A stretch of DNA of 64,000 bases, from assembly GCA_019459055.1 (NCBI GenBank), contig JAIBEI010000009.1:27341-91340 (forward strand). Direction: 5' to 3'. The stretch comes from Thiobacillus sp. (GTDB lineage: Bacteria > Pseudomonadota > Gammaproteobacteria > Burkholderiales > Thiobacillaceae). The notes under the pieces are model-generated. The model saw only the letters and a program-made list of their open reading frames with translations. It did no database searches and was not told the DNA's origin. Positions 55,974 to 64,000 of this stretch are shown here, in pieces (the stretch's first letter is position 1; every line of letters starts with the position of its first letter). The position numbers and the translations under genes are program-made.

Positions 55974-56885
55974 ATGAACATTCGCACCATAGTGATTGTT
56001 GCCGGGCTGGCCGCTTTGGCCGGCGGGTGCGCCGAAACGCCGCGCCAGTATGAGGATCGGGGATACCAGCAGGGCTACCCTGTCTATCGTGAAAACGATT
56101 CCTATGAGGGGTACTACTACGTCCGGGTCGTCTACATCGACGGCGATCCCTGGTATGTCGACGACTATCGCCGTGCGCGCCCGATCCCGCGCCATCTGCA
56201 CAGTCATTTCCGGAATTCGTCATGGACCCGTTCGCTGCCGCCGCGCTTCAGTCAAGACAGCGGGGTGCGCGATGGCTACCCCCTTTCCCGCATCGTCTAT
56301 ATCAACGACGTCCCACACCATGTCGACAATGATCGCCGTGCGCGCCCGCTCTCAACCAAATTGCGCAGCCGGTTTTCCTATGGGACTGTCGTGCCCGGCA
56401 ACGAGCGCGGCCGTGGGATCGGCGAGCGCGAGGAACAGCCGGCATACGGCCGCGAGCGTGAGCGCAGGGGGGCGCAGATATTCGGGCCTGAAAGCATGCC
56501 CCGACCGGCGGTGACGCAGGAGCCCGTGCGCGAAGAGCGCGGCCGCCAGACCCCGCCCATCGTCCGCGATCTCCGTCCTGCGCCCGCCGGCCAGACGGGG
56601 CAGCGGCCGGCGGAACGCGGAGAGCGCGGCGATGCGCAACGCGCAATGCCGAACAACGATGGCAGGAGCGGGAATGACGGCCAGCGTGCAGGCACAGGAC
56701 GCGTCCCGTCTCCCGCCGGAAATGAGAAATTGCGTGGCCGAGTTCAAAGTCCCGGGATGCCGGCACAAGCGGTCGGCGAGAAACAGCGTGCTGATTCCGC
56801 TTCGGAAAAACAGAAGGAAAAAGGCAAGGGACGCGGGTGGGACCGGGACGATGAAGAGGGTACGGGGGAAGGCGCCAGGAAATGA
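55974..56885 (+). CDS. Repeat-containing lipoprotein of unknown function
   Basis: Lipoprotein of 303 residues. ATG 55974 (TGAGGAG upstream) gives MNIRTIVIVAGLAALAGGC with a lipobox LAGG-C. Two copies of a 30-residue unit follow: VRVVYIDGDPWYVDDYRRAR and SRIVYINDVPHHVDNDRRAR. The rest (about 150-303) is low-complexity, rich in Arg, Glu, Gly and Pro, likely disordered. No family recognised. It is divergent from htpG. Confidence 0.78.
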   Translation: MNIRTIVIVAGLAALAGGCAETPRQYEDRGYQQGYPVYRENDSYEGYYYVRVVYIDGDPWYVDDYRRARPIPRHLHSHFRNSSWTRSLPPRFSQDSGVRDGYPLSRIVYINDVPHHVDNDRRARPLSTKLRSRFSYGTVVPGNERGRGIGEREEQPAYGRERERRGAQIFGPESMPRPAVTQEPVREERGRQTPPIVRDLRPAPAGQTGQRPAERGERGDAQRAMPNNDGRSGNDGQRAGTGRVPSPAGNEKLRGRVQSPGMPAQAVGEKQRADSASEKQKEKGKGRGWDRDDEEGTGEGARK

Positions 56886-56943
56886 ATAGCGGACGTCCCC
56901 AGGGCTTGCGGCGGGTTCGGACGGCAGGGCCGCTTTCACCTGC

Positions 56944-57945
56944 TCATCCCGCTGCAGGGTGCAGATGGCCGACGAATTGTTCGGTTGCCGCGCGCCAGGA
57001 GAATTTTTCCGCATGGGCGCGCGCGGTGTGGCGGTCGATGTCGAGCGCGGCCATGCAGGCCTGGCGCAGGTCTTCGTGCAGGACGCCGGCGGGCGAGTCG
57101 CCGAGGACGTCGATCGGTCCGGTGACCGGGTAGGCGGCGACGGGCAGGCCGCAGGCCATGGCTTCCAGCAGCACCAGGCCGAAGGTGTCGGTTTTGCTGG
57201 GAAACACGAAGACGTCGGCAGCGGCATAGATTTCGGCCAGTTCCGGCTGTTTCATCACGCCGAGGTAATGGGCATCGGGGTATTTGGCGCGCAGGCCGGC
57301 CAGCGCAGGGCCATCGCCCACCACCCATTTGGAGCCGGGCAAATCCAGCTTGAGGAAGGCCTCGACGTTTTTTTCGACCGCCACCCGGCCGACATAAAGA
57401 AAAATCGGGTGCTCGGTGTCCAGGCGATGCGACGCCTGCACCCTGAACACGTCGAGGTCCACGCCGCGCGACCACAGCACCACATTGTTGAAGCCGAACG
57501 CTTCCAGGTCGGATTTGACGGCGGGGGTGGGCGCCATCACCGCGTGGGCGGGGCCGTGAAACCAGCGCAGAAAACGATAGGTCCAGGCGAGCGGAATGCC
57601 GGTGCGGGCTTGGACGTATTCAGGAAAGCGAGTGTGATAGGCGGTGGTGAAAGGCAACTTGTTGTCCAGGGCATAGCGGCGCGCGGCGAGGCCGAGCGGG
57701 CCCTCGGTGGCGATGTGCAGCGCGTGCGGCGCGTATTCCCGTATTCGCTGCCGCGCCGCGTTGCCCGCCAGCACGGACAGCCGGATGTCCGGATAGGTCG
57801 GGCAGGGCAGGGTGCGGAATTCAAGCGGGGAGAGGATATTCACCTGATGGCCCATGGTTTCCATTTCGCGGCGCGTGGTGGTGAGCGTGCGCACCACGCC
57901 GTTGACTTGCGGCGACCAGGCATCAGTCACGATCATGACTTTCAT
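56944..57945 (-). CDS. Glycosyltransferase family 4 (mannosyltransferase-like)
   Basis: GT-B glycosyltransferase of 333 residues. MKVMIVTDAWSPQVNGVVRTL at the N-terminus and the E-x7-E motif region ADVFVFPSKTDTFGLVLLEAMACGLPV fit GT4 enzymes annotated as alpha-mannosyl- or diacylglycerol glycosyltransferases. ATG 57945 overlaps the stop of the upstream phosphoesterase by 4 bases, suggesting a joint role in envelope lipid or glycan synthesis. Confidence 0.88.
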   Translation of the reverse strand: MKVMIVTDAWSPQVNGVVRTLTTTRREMETMGHQVNILSPLEFRTLPCPTYPDIRLSVLAGNAARQRIREYAPHALHIATEGPLGLAARRYALDNKLPFTTAYHTRFPEYVQARTGIPLAWTYRFLRWFHGPAHAVMAPTPAVKSDLEAFGFNNVVLWSRGVDLDVFRVQASHRLDTEHPIFLYVGRVAVEKNVEAFLKLDLPGSKWVVGDGPALAGLRAKYPDAHYLGVMKQPELAEIYAAADVFVFPSKTDTFGLVLLEAMACGLPVAAYPVTGPIDVLGDSPAGVLHEDLRQACMAALDIDRHTARAHAEKFSWRAATEQFVGHLHPAAG

Positions 57946-58859
57946 GGTGTCTCCAGTACGGTTGTCTTGCGGGGGGCGCTGGACTCGTCCAGACAGTGGG
58001 GCCAGTGGAGGATTTCGAGCGTGCCGTCGGCGGTTTCGGCAAGCGCGGTCAGGCTTTCCACCCAGTCGCCGTCGTTGCAATACAGGAGGCCGTCGAGGGG
58101 TCGAATTTCTGCCTTGTGGATGTGGCCGCAGATGACGCCGTCGCAATCGCGTCGCCGCGCTTCATCTGTCATCACTTTCTCGAAAGCGGTGATGAAACTG
58201 ACCGCATTCTTGACCTTGTGCTTGATGTATTGCGACAGCGACCAGTAGGGGTAGCCCATGCGCGTACGCATGCCATTGAACCAGCGGTTCAGCGCCAGAA
58301 TCAGGGTGTAGCCGGTGTCGCCCAGATAGGCCAGCCAGCGCGCGTGCTGCATCACGCCGTCGAAGAGGTCGCCGTGGGTGACCAGGAAGCGCCTGCCGTC
58401 GGCGGTGACGTGGATCACCTCGTCGGCCACCTCGATGTCGCCGAAGGCCAGGCCCATGAACTGCCGCGCCATCGAGTCGTGGTTGCCGGGCACGTAGATC
58501 ACCCGCGTTCCCTTGCGCGCCTTGCGCAACAGCTTTTGCACCACATCGTTGTGCGAGCGCGGCCAATACCAGCCGCGGCGCAATTGCCAGCCATCGATGA
58601 TGTCGCCGACCAGATACAGCGTGTCGGATTCGTTGTGCTTCAGAAAATCGAGCAGATAACGGGCCTGGCAGCCGGCCGTGCCGAGGTGGATATCGGATAT
58701 CCACAGGGTGCGGTAGTGGCGGGGCGAGCGTGCGTCCGTTGAAGGAGAGTCGGAAGTCGGCTGCCCAGTCTGCCGGGAGGGCAGGCGGGCGGAGTCGGAC
58801 GGCTGCCAGGGCTGGCTATCCGGACGCGCGCGGAGCAGGTTCGTGACGCGATTCAACAT
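57942..58859 (-). CDS. LpxH-like UDP-2,3-diacylglucosamine diphosphatase / metallophosphoesterase
   Basis: Calcineurin-type phosphoesterase of 305 residues. Metal motifs: ISDIHLGT, YLVGDIIDGWQLRRGWYWP, VPGNHDS, VTHGDLFD and CGHIHKAEIRP. The DGWxLRR...W pattern is that of UDP-2,3-diacylglucosamine pyrophosphatase-like proteins. The first 45 residues are Ser/Pro/Arg-rich and not part of the domain. It is translationally coupled to the GT4 gene. True LpxH activity is not certain. Confidence 0.85.
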   Translation of the reverse strand: MLNRVTNLLRARPDSQPWQPSDSARLPSRQTGQPTSDSPSTDARSPRHYRTLWISDIHLGTAGCQARYLLDFLKHNESDTLYLVGDIIDGWQLRRGWYWPRSHNDVVQKLLRKARKGTRVIYVPGNHDSMARQFMGLAFGDIEVADEVIHVTADGRRFLVTHGDLFDGVMQHARWLAYLGDTGYTLILALNRWFNGMRTRMGYPYWSLSQYIKHKVKNAVSFITAFEKVMTDEARRRDCDGVICGHIHKAEIRPLDGLLYCNDGDWVESLTALAETADGTLEILHWPHCLDESSAPRKTTVLETP

Positions 58860-58951
58860 GCCGCCATCAGGCCACCGCCATGTGACAGCGGCGTGGCATT
58901 CAGGTGAAGCTTTGTGGACGGCTCACCCCGCGGGCCGGGGCGGCGACAGGA

Positions 58952-61012
58952 TCAGCGCGAAATGAGCGCCAGCAGCATGTCCTGGGCGCTGTACGGTTTG
59001 GCGCGATGGGACTTGCGGCGGCGATAGCTGCCGTCGGACTGCATCTCCCAGGCCTGAACGTTGTCGCGCAGGTAGGGCTTGAGGCCTTCGGCGATGACGC
59101 GTTTTCTCAGCTTGGGGTTGAGGATGGGGAAGCCGGTTTCGATGCGGCGGAAGAAATTGCGGTCCATCCAGTCGGCGGAGGAGAGATATACCTGCTCGTC
59201 GCCGCTGTTCTTGAAATAGAAGATCCGCGAGTGCTCGAGAAAGCGGCCGACGATCGAGCGCACCCGGATGTTGTCGGACAGCCCTGCGATGCCGGGGCGC
59301 AGCGCGCATACGCCGCGGATGATGAGGTCGATCTTCACCCCGGCTTGCGATGCGGCATAGAGCGCGGCGATGACCTGCGGCTCCAGCAGGGCGTTCATCT
59401 TGGCGACGATGGCGGCGGGTTTGCCGGCGGCCGCGTGTTCGGTCTCGCGGTTGATCGCGGCGATGACTTCGCTGTGCAGGGTGAACGGTGCCTGCCACAG
59501 GCGTTTCAGCTTGCCTGCCTTGCCCAGCCCCGTGATCTGGGTGAACAGGCTGTTGACGTCGGCGGTGATGGTCTCGTCGGCGGTCAGCAGGCCGAAGTCG
59601 GTGTACAGGCGTGCGGTGCGGGCGTGATAGTTGCCGGTGCCCAGATGCGCGTAGCGGCGCAGCTCGCCTTCCTCGCGGCGAATCACCAGCGCCAGTTTGG
59701 CGTGGGTCTTGTGGCCGACCACGCCGTAGATCACATGCGCGCCGACTTCCTCCAGCCTGGCGGCCCAGTTGATGTTGGCCTCCTCGTCGAAGCGCGCCAA
59801 CAGCTCGACCACCACGGTGACTTCCTTGCCCGACTGCGCGGCGCGGATCAGCGCCTGCATCAGCTTGGAGTCGGTTCCGGTGCGGTAGACCGTCTGTCGC
59901 ATGGCGACGACGTTGGGGTCGGTGGCGGCCTGCTCGATGAAGTGGGTCACCGGCTGAAAGGATTCGAACGGATGGTGCAGCAGGATGTCGCCCTTCCTGA
60001 TCTGCGCAAAGATGTCTTCCTGTTTGGCCAGGCGGGCGGGCAGGGCGGGGACGAAGGGGGAGAACTTCAGATCGGGGCGGTCGACCCAGTCCGGCACCTG
60101 CATCAGGCGCACCAGGTTGACCGGCCCACGTTCCTGGTAGAGATCGTCGGCGTCGAGTTCGAACTGCCCGAGCAAAAAAGCCGCCATCGAGGCCGAGCAG
60201 TTGTCGGCGACTTCCAGCCGCACCGCCGCGCCGAAATGCCGCTGCGGCAGTTCGCCCTGCAGGGCCTGGCGCAGGTTCTTGGTTTCCTCGTCGTCGACGA
60301 ACAGGTCGGAGTTGCGGGTGACGCGGAACTGGTAGCAGCCTTCCACCGTCATCCCGGTAAACAGCTCGCCGACGTGGGCATGCAGGATCGACGACAGGAA
60401 GACGAAGCCGTATTCGCAGCCGGCGATGTCTTCCGGCATGCGGATCACCCGCGGCAAGGAGCGCGGCGCCTGCACCACGGCGGCGCCGGAATTGCGGCCG
60501 AAGGCGTCGCGTCCGGACAGCTCGACCGCGAAGTTGAGGCTCTTGTTGAGCACGCGCGGGAAGGGGTGCGAGGGGTCGAGCCCAATTGGCGTCAACACCG
60601 GCATCAGCTCGCGGAAGAAATAGTCGCGGATCCACGCCGCCTGGATTTCGTTCCACTGGGTGCGCCGGAAAAAGTGAATGCCCTCGGTGGCCAGCTCGGG
60701 GATGATTTCCTTGTTGAAAAGTTCGTATTGCCTGGCCACCAGCGCATGGGCGGTTTCCGATACCGCACGGTATTGCTGGCCTGGCGTCATGCCATCGGGG
60801 GATCGCTGGGAGGTGTTGGCGCGGATCTGTTCCTTCAGCCCGGCCACCCGCACCTCGAAGAATTCGTCCAGGTTGCTGGAAAAGATGCAGAGAAACTTCA
60901 GCCGTTCCAGCAGCGGCACATCGGGATCGTCCGCCTGCGCCAGTACGCGACGCTGAAACTCGAGGATGCCGAGTTCGCGGTTGATCAGGGTGTCGGGGCT
61001 TGGCAGGTTCAT
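58952..61012 (-). CDS. ppk1: Polyphosphate kinase 1
   Basis: PPK1 of 686 residues. RELGILEFQRRVLAQADDPDVPLLERLKFL is the N domain start; SNLDEFFEVRV, VTHFIEQAATDPNV, THAKLALVIRREEG (with the phospho-His region) and YAHLGTGNYHARTARLYTDFGL are conserved, and the C2 domain has RSIVGRFLEHSRIFYF. Reversibly polymerises ATP gamma-phosphate into polyphosphate. It diverges from the CYTH-CHAD gene, whose family is often linked to polyphosphate. Confidence 0.96.
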   Translation of the reverse strand: MNLPSPDTLINRELGILEFQRRVLAQADDPDVPLLERLKFLCIFSSNLDEFFEVRVAGLKEQIRANTSQRSPDGMTPGQQYRAVSETAHALVARQYELFNKEIIPELATEGIHFFRRTQWNEIQAAWIRDYFFRELMPVLTPIGLDPSHPFPRVLNKSLNFAVELSGRDAFGRNSGAAVVQAPRSLPRVIRMPEDIAGCEYGFVFLSSILHAHVGELFTGMTVEGCYQFRVTRNSDLFVDDEETKNLRQALQGELPQRHFGAAVRLEVADNCSASMAAFLLGQFELDADDLYQERGPVNLVRLMQVPDWVDRPDLKFSPFVPALPARLAKQEDIFAQIRKGDILLHHPFESFQPVTHFIEQAATDPNVVAMRQTVYRTGTDSKLMQALIRAAQSGKEVTVVVELLARFDEEANINWAARLEEVGAHVIYGVVGHKTHAKLALVIRREEGELRRYAHLGTGNYHARTARLYTDFGLLTADETITADVNSLFTQITGLGKAGKLKRLWQAPFTLHSEVIAAINRETEHAAAGKPAAIVAKMNALLEPQVIAALYAASQAGVKIDLIIRGVCALRPGIAGLSDNIRVRSIVGRFLEHSRIFYFKNSGDEQVYLSSADWMDRNFFRRIETGFPILNPKLRKRVIAEGLKPYLRDNVQAWEMQSDGSYRRRKSHRAKPYSAQDMLLALISR

Positions 61013-61076
61013 GATTGTTTCTTCGTGGTGTGCTTCAATGATAAACGCCCGCGCTTAATCCTGGCATGACAGAAAT

Positions 61077-62693
61077 ATGACCGCTTCCGATTCAGTCGAA
61101 ATCGAACTCAAGCTTGCGTTGCCCCCGCAGCAGGTCGAAGCCTTCCTCAGGCGGATGGCGCGCCGTCGCAGCACGCCCGTGCGGCAGCTGCTGGTCACCC
61201 GCTATTTCGACACTCCGGATTTTTCCTTGAGCGCGCAGGGGGTGGCGCTGAGGGTGCGGCGCATCGGCCGGCGCTGGCTGCAAACGCTGAAAACCGAGGG
61301 CGAGCGGCGCGGCGGGCTGTCGCACCGCGCCGAATATGAAATGGCGGTCACCCGCGGCAGCCCGGATTGGGCGCGTTTCCCGGCCGAGGCGCAGGCGTGG
61401 GTGCCCGAGGCGCTGCGCGCGCAGCTGGCGCCGGTGTTCGAGACGCGCTTTCACCGTACCGCCTGGCTGATCAAGGGTCGTGGCGGCGCGCAGATCGAGG
61501 TGGCGCTGGATGTGGGCGAGGTCCATGCCGGCGAGCGCCGTCAGCCGATCTGCGAGATCGAGCTCGAACTGAAGGCCGGTCAGCCGGATGCGTTGTTCGC
61601 CCTGGCGCTGGAGTGGGCCGGGCGGCTCGATTGTCTGCCGTTCGATGTCAGCAAGGCCGAGCGGGGCGTGCGCCTGGCGCATGGCGAGGGCGCGGAACCG
61701 GTCAAGTCCGTGCCGCTGGTGCTGGATCGCGTGATGAGCGTGGAAGACGGTTTTGCCGCGATTGTTCAGGTGTGCCTGGCGCAGTTCCAGGCCAATCTGC
61801 CAGGGGTACTGGCCTCCGACGACATCGAATATGTGCACCAGGCGCGGGTGGCGCTGCGGCGCCTGCGTGCGGCGCTGCGCCAGTATCGCCGGGTGTGCGT
61901 GCCGCCGGATGAATCGATGGACGGCCTGCGCGCGCTGGCGGGCGCGCTCGGCGCGGCGCGCGACTGGGACGTGCTGTGCGACGAAACCCTGCCCGCGATC
62001 GCACCGCATTACCCGGACAGCGAAGCCTGGCAGCACGGCATGCAGGCGTTGCAGGCGCATCGGGACGAGGTGCGCGCGGCCATGCAGGCAGCAATCATCC
62101 AGGCGCGTCCGGGCGCATGGCTGCTGGCGCTGCAACGCTGGCTGCTGCAGCGCGGCTGGCGTTTATGCCCTTCAGGGTATGCCGTTCCGGAAGCGCAGCG
62201 CTTCATCCAGCTGTCGCCGTTGAAGAAATGGGCGGGCCGGGCGCTGCAGAAAGGCCATCGCCCCATCGTCCGCGGCGCGCGCGATTTTGGGCAATTGCAG
62301 GCGGCGCAGCGCCATGCCCTGCGCATTGCCGTCAAGCGCCAACGCTACGCGGCCGAGTTTTTCCAGACCCTGTTCGGCGGGCACCCTGAAGGGCATAAAC
62401 GCCGGCAGGCCCGGTATCTGGCTGTGCTGCGCGACGCGCAGGATAGTCTGGGGCGCAGCAACGATGCGCGAGTCGCGTGGGGCTTGCTGACCCCGGGGCA
62501 TACGACTCCACACGTTCTTCAGAACGTAGTGGATCGGAGTCCTTTAGGGCATACGACTCCACACGTTCTTCAGAACGCGGGGCCGATGCGGGACTTTGCA
62601 CTCGGCTGGCTGGCGGCGCAGCAGGCGGACGCGGGGGACGGCGAAAGCGCAGGACCGATGCGCGCGTTCCTGAAATGGAAGCCCTACTGGTAG
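61077..62693 (+). CDS. CYTH and CHAD domain protein, with in-frame repeat insertions
   Basis: Protein of 538 residues. The CYTH domain (about 1-200) has the ExExK-type start VEIELKLAL and the Arg/Glu tunnel motifs (LLVTRYFDTPDFSL, ICEIELELKAGQPD). The CHAD domain (about 225-520) has the His-rich VHQARVALRRLRAALRQYRR and repeated helices. CYTH hydrolyses triphosphates and CHAD binds polyphosphate; ppk1 is divergent next door. In the CHAD part short repeats are inserted in frame: a 21-bp inverted pair (62158-62178 and 62383-62403) and two 31-bp direct copies (62496-62526, 62547-62577). Confidence 0.92.
   Translation: MTASDSVEIELKLALPPQQVEAFLRRMARRRSTPVRQLLVTRYFDTPDFSLSAQGVALRVRRIGRRWLQTLKTEGERRGGLSHRAEYEMAVTRGSPDWARFPAEAQAWVPEALRAQLAPVFETRFHRTAWLIKGRGGAQIEVALDVGEVHAGERRQPICEIELELKAGQPDALFALALEWAGRLDCLPFDVSKAERGVRLAHGEGAEPVKSVPLVLDRVMSVEDGFAAIVQVCLAQFQANLPGVLASDDIEYVHQARVALRRLRAALRQYRRVCVPPDESMDGLRALAGALGAARDWDVLCDETLPAIAPHYPDSEAWQHGMQALQAHRDEVRAAMQAAIIQARPGAWLLALQRWLLQRGWRLCPSGYAVPEAQRFIQLSPLKKWAGRALQKGHRPIVRGARDFGQLQAAQRHALRIAVKRQRYAAEFFQTLFGGHPEGHKRRQARYLAVLRDAQDSLGRSNDARVAWGLLTPGHTTPHVLQNVVDRSPLGHTTPHVLQNAGPMRDFALGWLAAQQADAGDGESAGPMRAFLKWKPYW
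62158..62403. repeat. 21-bp inverted repeat pair within the CHAD coding region
   Basis: GGCGTTTATGCCCTTCAGGG plus one base at 62158-62178 is exactly complementary to 62383-62403 (ACCCTGAAGGGCATAAACGC plus one base). The arms encode LCPSG and HPEGHKR, residues with no place in the usual CHAD pattern. Confidence 0.85.
62496..62577 (+). repeat. 31-bp direct repeat, two in-frame copies, period 51
   Basis: Copies at 62496-62526 and 62547-62577 begin GGGCATACGACTCC and each encodes GHTTPHVLQN. Between them GTGG and GGAGTC complete an inverted repeat with CCAC and GACTCC, so the unit can fold as a long hairpin. Confidence 0.88.
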
Positions 62694-62799
62694 GCGAGTG
62701 TTGCGGGGGTGCACGCCTGCCATCTTCCGATCTCCCGCTGGTCGCACAATAGGCGCCGCATGCATTCAAAATAATCAGACATTTTTCGAGGTAAGACGG

Positions 62800-63252
62800 A
62801 TGGAACTCATTTTGTGGCGACACACCGAGGCCGAGGATACGACCCCCGACCTCTCGCGCGAACTCACCGGCCGCGGCCGCAAGCAGGCGGCGCGCATGGT
62901 CGACTGGCTCAATCCACGGCTGCCGCCGGACATCCGCATTCTGGCGAGTCCGGCCACCCGCACCCGGCAGACCGCGCAGGCGCTGGGACGCGAATACGAA
63001 CTGGTGCCGGCGCTGGCGCCCGGTGCCAGCGCCGAAGACGTGCTGGCCGCCGCAGGCTGGCCGGACGCACCCTATCCGGTGCTGGTCGTCGGCCATCAAC
63101 CCACGCTGGGGCAGGTGGCGATGCGACTGCTGACCGGGCAGGCGGGTGATCTGACGGTGAAAAAAGGCGGCGTCTGGTGGTTTCAGGGGCGCGAGCGGGC
63201 GGGCCAGTTGCAGGTGGTGTTGCGTGCGGTGGCGGCACCTGACTGGTTATAA
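62800..63252 (+). CDS. sixA: Phosphohistidine phosphatase SixA
   Basis: Histidine phosphatase of 150 residues. The catalytic start is ELILWRHTEAED (RH motif), followed by LTGRGRKQAARMVDWL, ILASPATRTRQTAQAL and VVGHQPTLGQVAMRLL with the second His. SixA dephosphorylates phospho-His on HPt domains or the NPr protein. ATG 62800 follows AAGACGG; an upstream extension is not supported. A phospho-His signal from the hybrid kinase is possible but unproven. Confidence 0.9.
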   Translation: MELILWRHTEAEDTTPDLSRELTGRGRKQAARMVDWLNPRLPPDIRILASPATRTRQTAQALGREYELVPALAPGASAEDVLAAAGWPDAPYPVLVVGHQPTLGQVAMRLLTGQAGDLTVKKGGVWWFQGRERAGQLQVVLRAVAAPDWL

Positions 63253-63327
63253 TCGTCGTGTGAATACTCAGCGTACCCAGCAAGACGCGATCCAGCTGAC
63301 CCCGGCAATGCAGATGAGGTGCGTGCA

Positions 63328-63852
63328 GTGCCGGGCTGGCTGAGCAGTCTGCGCGACCTGATCGCGGAAGCGAGCCCCTGGCGCCGCTTCATGCTTGCCC
63401 TGCTGGTGATCCTGCCGCTGGCCGCCCTGGCCGCCGCCTATCTGTGGTTCAACCCGCCTGCCTATCGCGTGCTGTATGCGCAACTGTCCGACCGCGCCGG
63501 CGGCGAGGTCATCACTGCGCTCGAACAGCTCGACATTCCCTACCGCCTGTCTGCCGTTGACGGCGCCATCGAGGTGCCGGCCAACCAGTTGCACGCGGCG
63601 CGCTACCGCTTGGCTGCGCGCGGTCTGCCCAAATCCGATGACGATGCGCAGGACGAAGTCGATCGCGCCCCCAGATTCGGCGCATCGTCGCTGCAGGAAC
63701 AGCAGCGCTTTCAGCACGCGCTCGAGATCGACCTGGCGCGTTCGATCCAGAAACTGGAAGTGGTCGAGCTTGCACGCGTCCATCTTGCCCTGCCCAGGGT
63801 TTCGCCCTTCCTGCGCGATGCGCCTCCCGCCACCGCTGCCGTGCTGGTGCGG
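63328..63852 (+). CDS. fliF: Flagellar M-ring protein FliF, 5' part only
   Basis: The first 175 codons of a FliF-like protein. A transmembrane helix (FMLALLVILPLAALAAAYLWF) is followed by YRVLYAQLSDRAGGEVITALEQLDIPYRLS, then YRLAARGLPKSD, FGASSLQEQQRFQHALEIDLARSI and ARVHLALPRVSPFLRD, the ring-building motif region of FliF. GTG 63328 with GAGG upstream is chosen; GTG 63319 is an alternative. The reading frame breaks at about 63852 in homopolymeric sequence that seems artefactual. Confidence 0.8.
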
Positions 63853-64000
63853 GGGGGCCCCGGGGGGGCGCGGGGGGGGGGGGCGGTGTGCGCGCACCAC
63901 CCCCAGGTGGGCCCCCGGGGGGCCCCCGGGGGGGGGTTGGGCCGCCCCCCCCCCCCCCCCCCGGGCCCCCCCGGGGCCCCCCCGCACCAGCACGGCAGCG
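63834..64000. repeat. Terminal fold-back inverted repeat with G/C homopolymers (likely artefact)
   Basis: Bases 63834-63869 are the exact reverse complement of 63965-64000 (36 bp). Between them are long runs of G and C with no coding sense. This is what a contig-end fold-back or chimeric read looks like; a genuine palindromic replicon end is unlikely because the arm lies inside fliF. Confidence 0.8.

Noticed and set aside
58904..61069. A 721-codon open frame on the plus strand opposite ppk1
   Set aside because: It is antisense to a fully conserved ppk1 and has the Gly/Val/Asp/His-rich composition expected of a mirrored GC-rich gene; no family pattern is seen.
63268..63993. Minus-strand frame of about 240 codons at the right end
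   Set aside because: It is antisense to fliF and begins in the G/C homopolymer artefact.

Overview
The window (about 64 kb, GC-rich overall) looks like the chromosome of a Gram-negative betaproteobacterium. I infer a sulfur-oxidiser-like member of the Nitrosomonadales/Thiobacillaceae from the gene order yceD-rpmF-plsX-fabH-fabD-fabG-acpP-fabF-pabB-pabC-mltG-tmk-holB-PilZ-tatD, the two-subunit PycA/PycB carboxylase, several c-type cytochromes and three tandem DUF2173-like proteins. Taxonomy is inference. No rRNA is present; the only tRNA is tRNA-Ser(GGA). The right end carries a 36-bp perfect inverted fold-back with G/C homopolymers, which looks like a contig-end artefact, so this is probably a draft or metagenome assembly.

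Layout. 1-5.3 kb: rluC (cut by the left edge), a HAD phosphatase, a Rieske protein, sppA and a Rof-like protein in a tightly overlapping run, then a RIO-family kinase and dbpA. 5.3-9.9 kb (minus): pycA-pycB-maf-RsmI-like methyltransferase. 9.9-22 kb (plus): ribosomal protein L32 and the fatty-acid/ACP operon, folate genes pabB/pabC, mltG, tmk, holB, PilZ, tatD. 22-27.6 kb (minus): tcdA, a periplasmic GlcG/HbpS-like protein and grpE-dnaK-dnaJ. 27.7-31 kb (plus): tRNA-Ser, a GT2 transferase, a TVP38-family membrane protein and an ArnT-like GT39 transferase. 31-33.4 kb (minus): yciB-yciI-bolA-PPIase-hfq. 33.4-37 kb (plus): yciV(rnm)-yciO-site-2 protease-trpS. 37-41.2 kb: a 940-residue PAS hybrid histidine kinase and three tandem DUF2173-like proteins. 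41.3-46.2 kb (minus): methyltransferase, TauD-type dioxygenase, rlmA, an orphan protein, a Crp/Fnr regulator and a YpfJ-type metallopeptidase.

46.2-53.9 kb is the accessory part: AT-richer genes and many short repeats. It holds a possible integron-type cassette run (membrane protein, PAS protein, rhodanese), a cytochrome c'-like protein between two copies of a 78-nt element, a tetraheme cytochrome made of two duplicated diheme modules, a cold-shock/TM/excalibur fusion, and a two-gene minus-strand unit whose second product has a HEPN-like R-x4-H motif and whose stop codon lies in an attC-like site. From 53.9 kb the core genome resumes: htpG, a repeat-containing lipoprotein, a GT4 transferase, an LpxH-like phosphoesterase, ppk1, a CYTH-CHAD protein invaded in frame by short repeats, sixA and the start of a fliF-like gene.

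Regulation visible in sequence: three near-perfect sigma-32 promoters with identical 13-nt spacers (before grpE, dnaK and htpG), a sigma-70 promoter before yceD, two inverted repeats in the acpP leader, and several intrinsic terminators.
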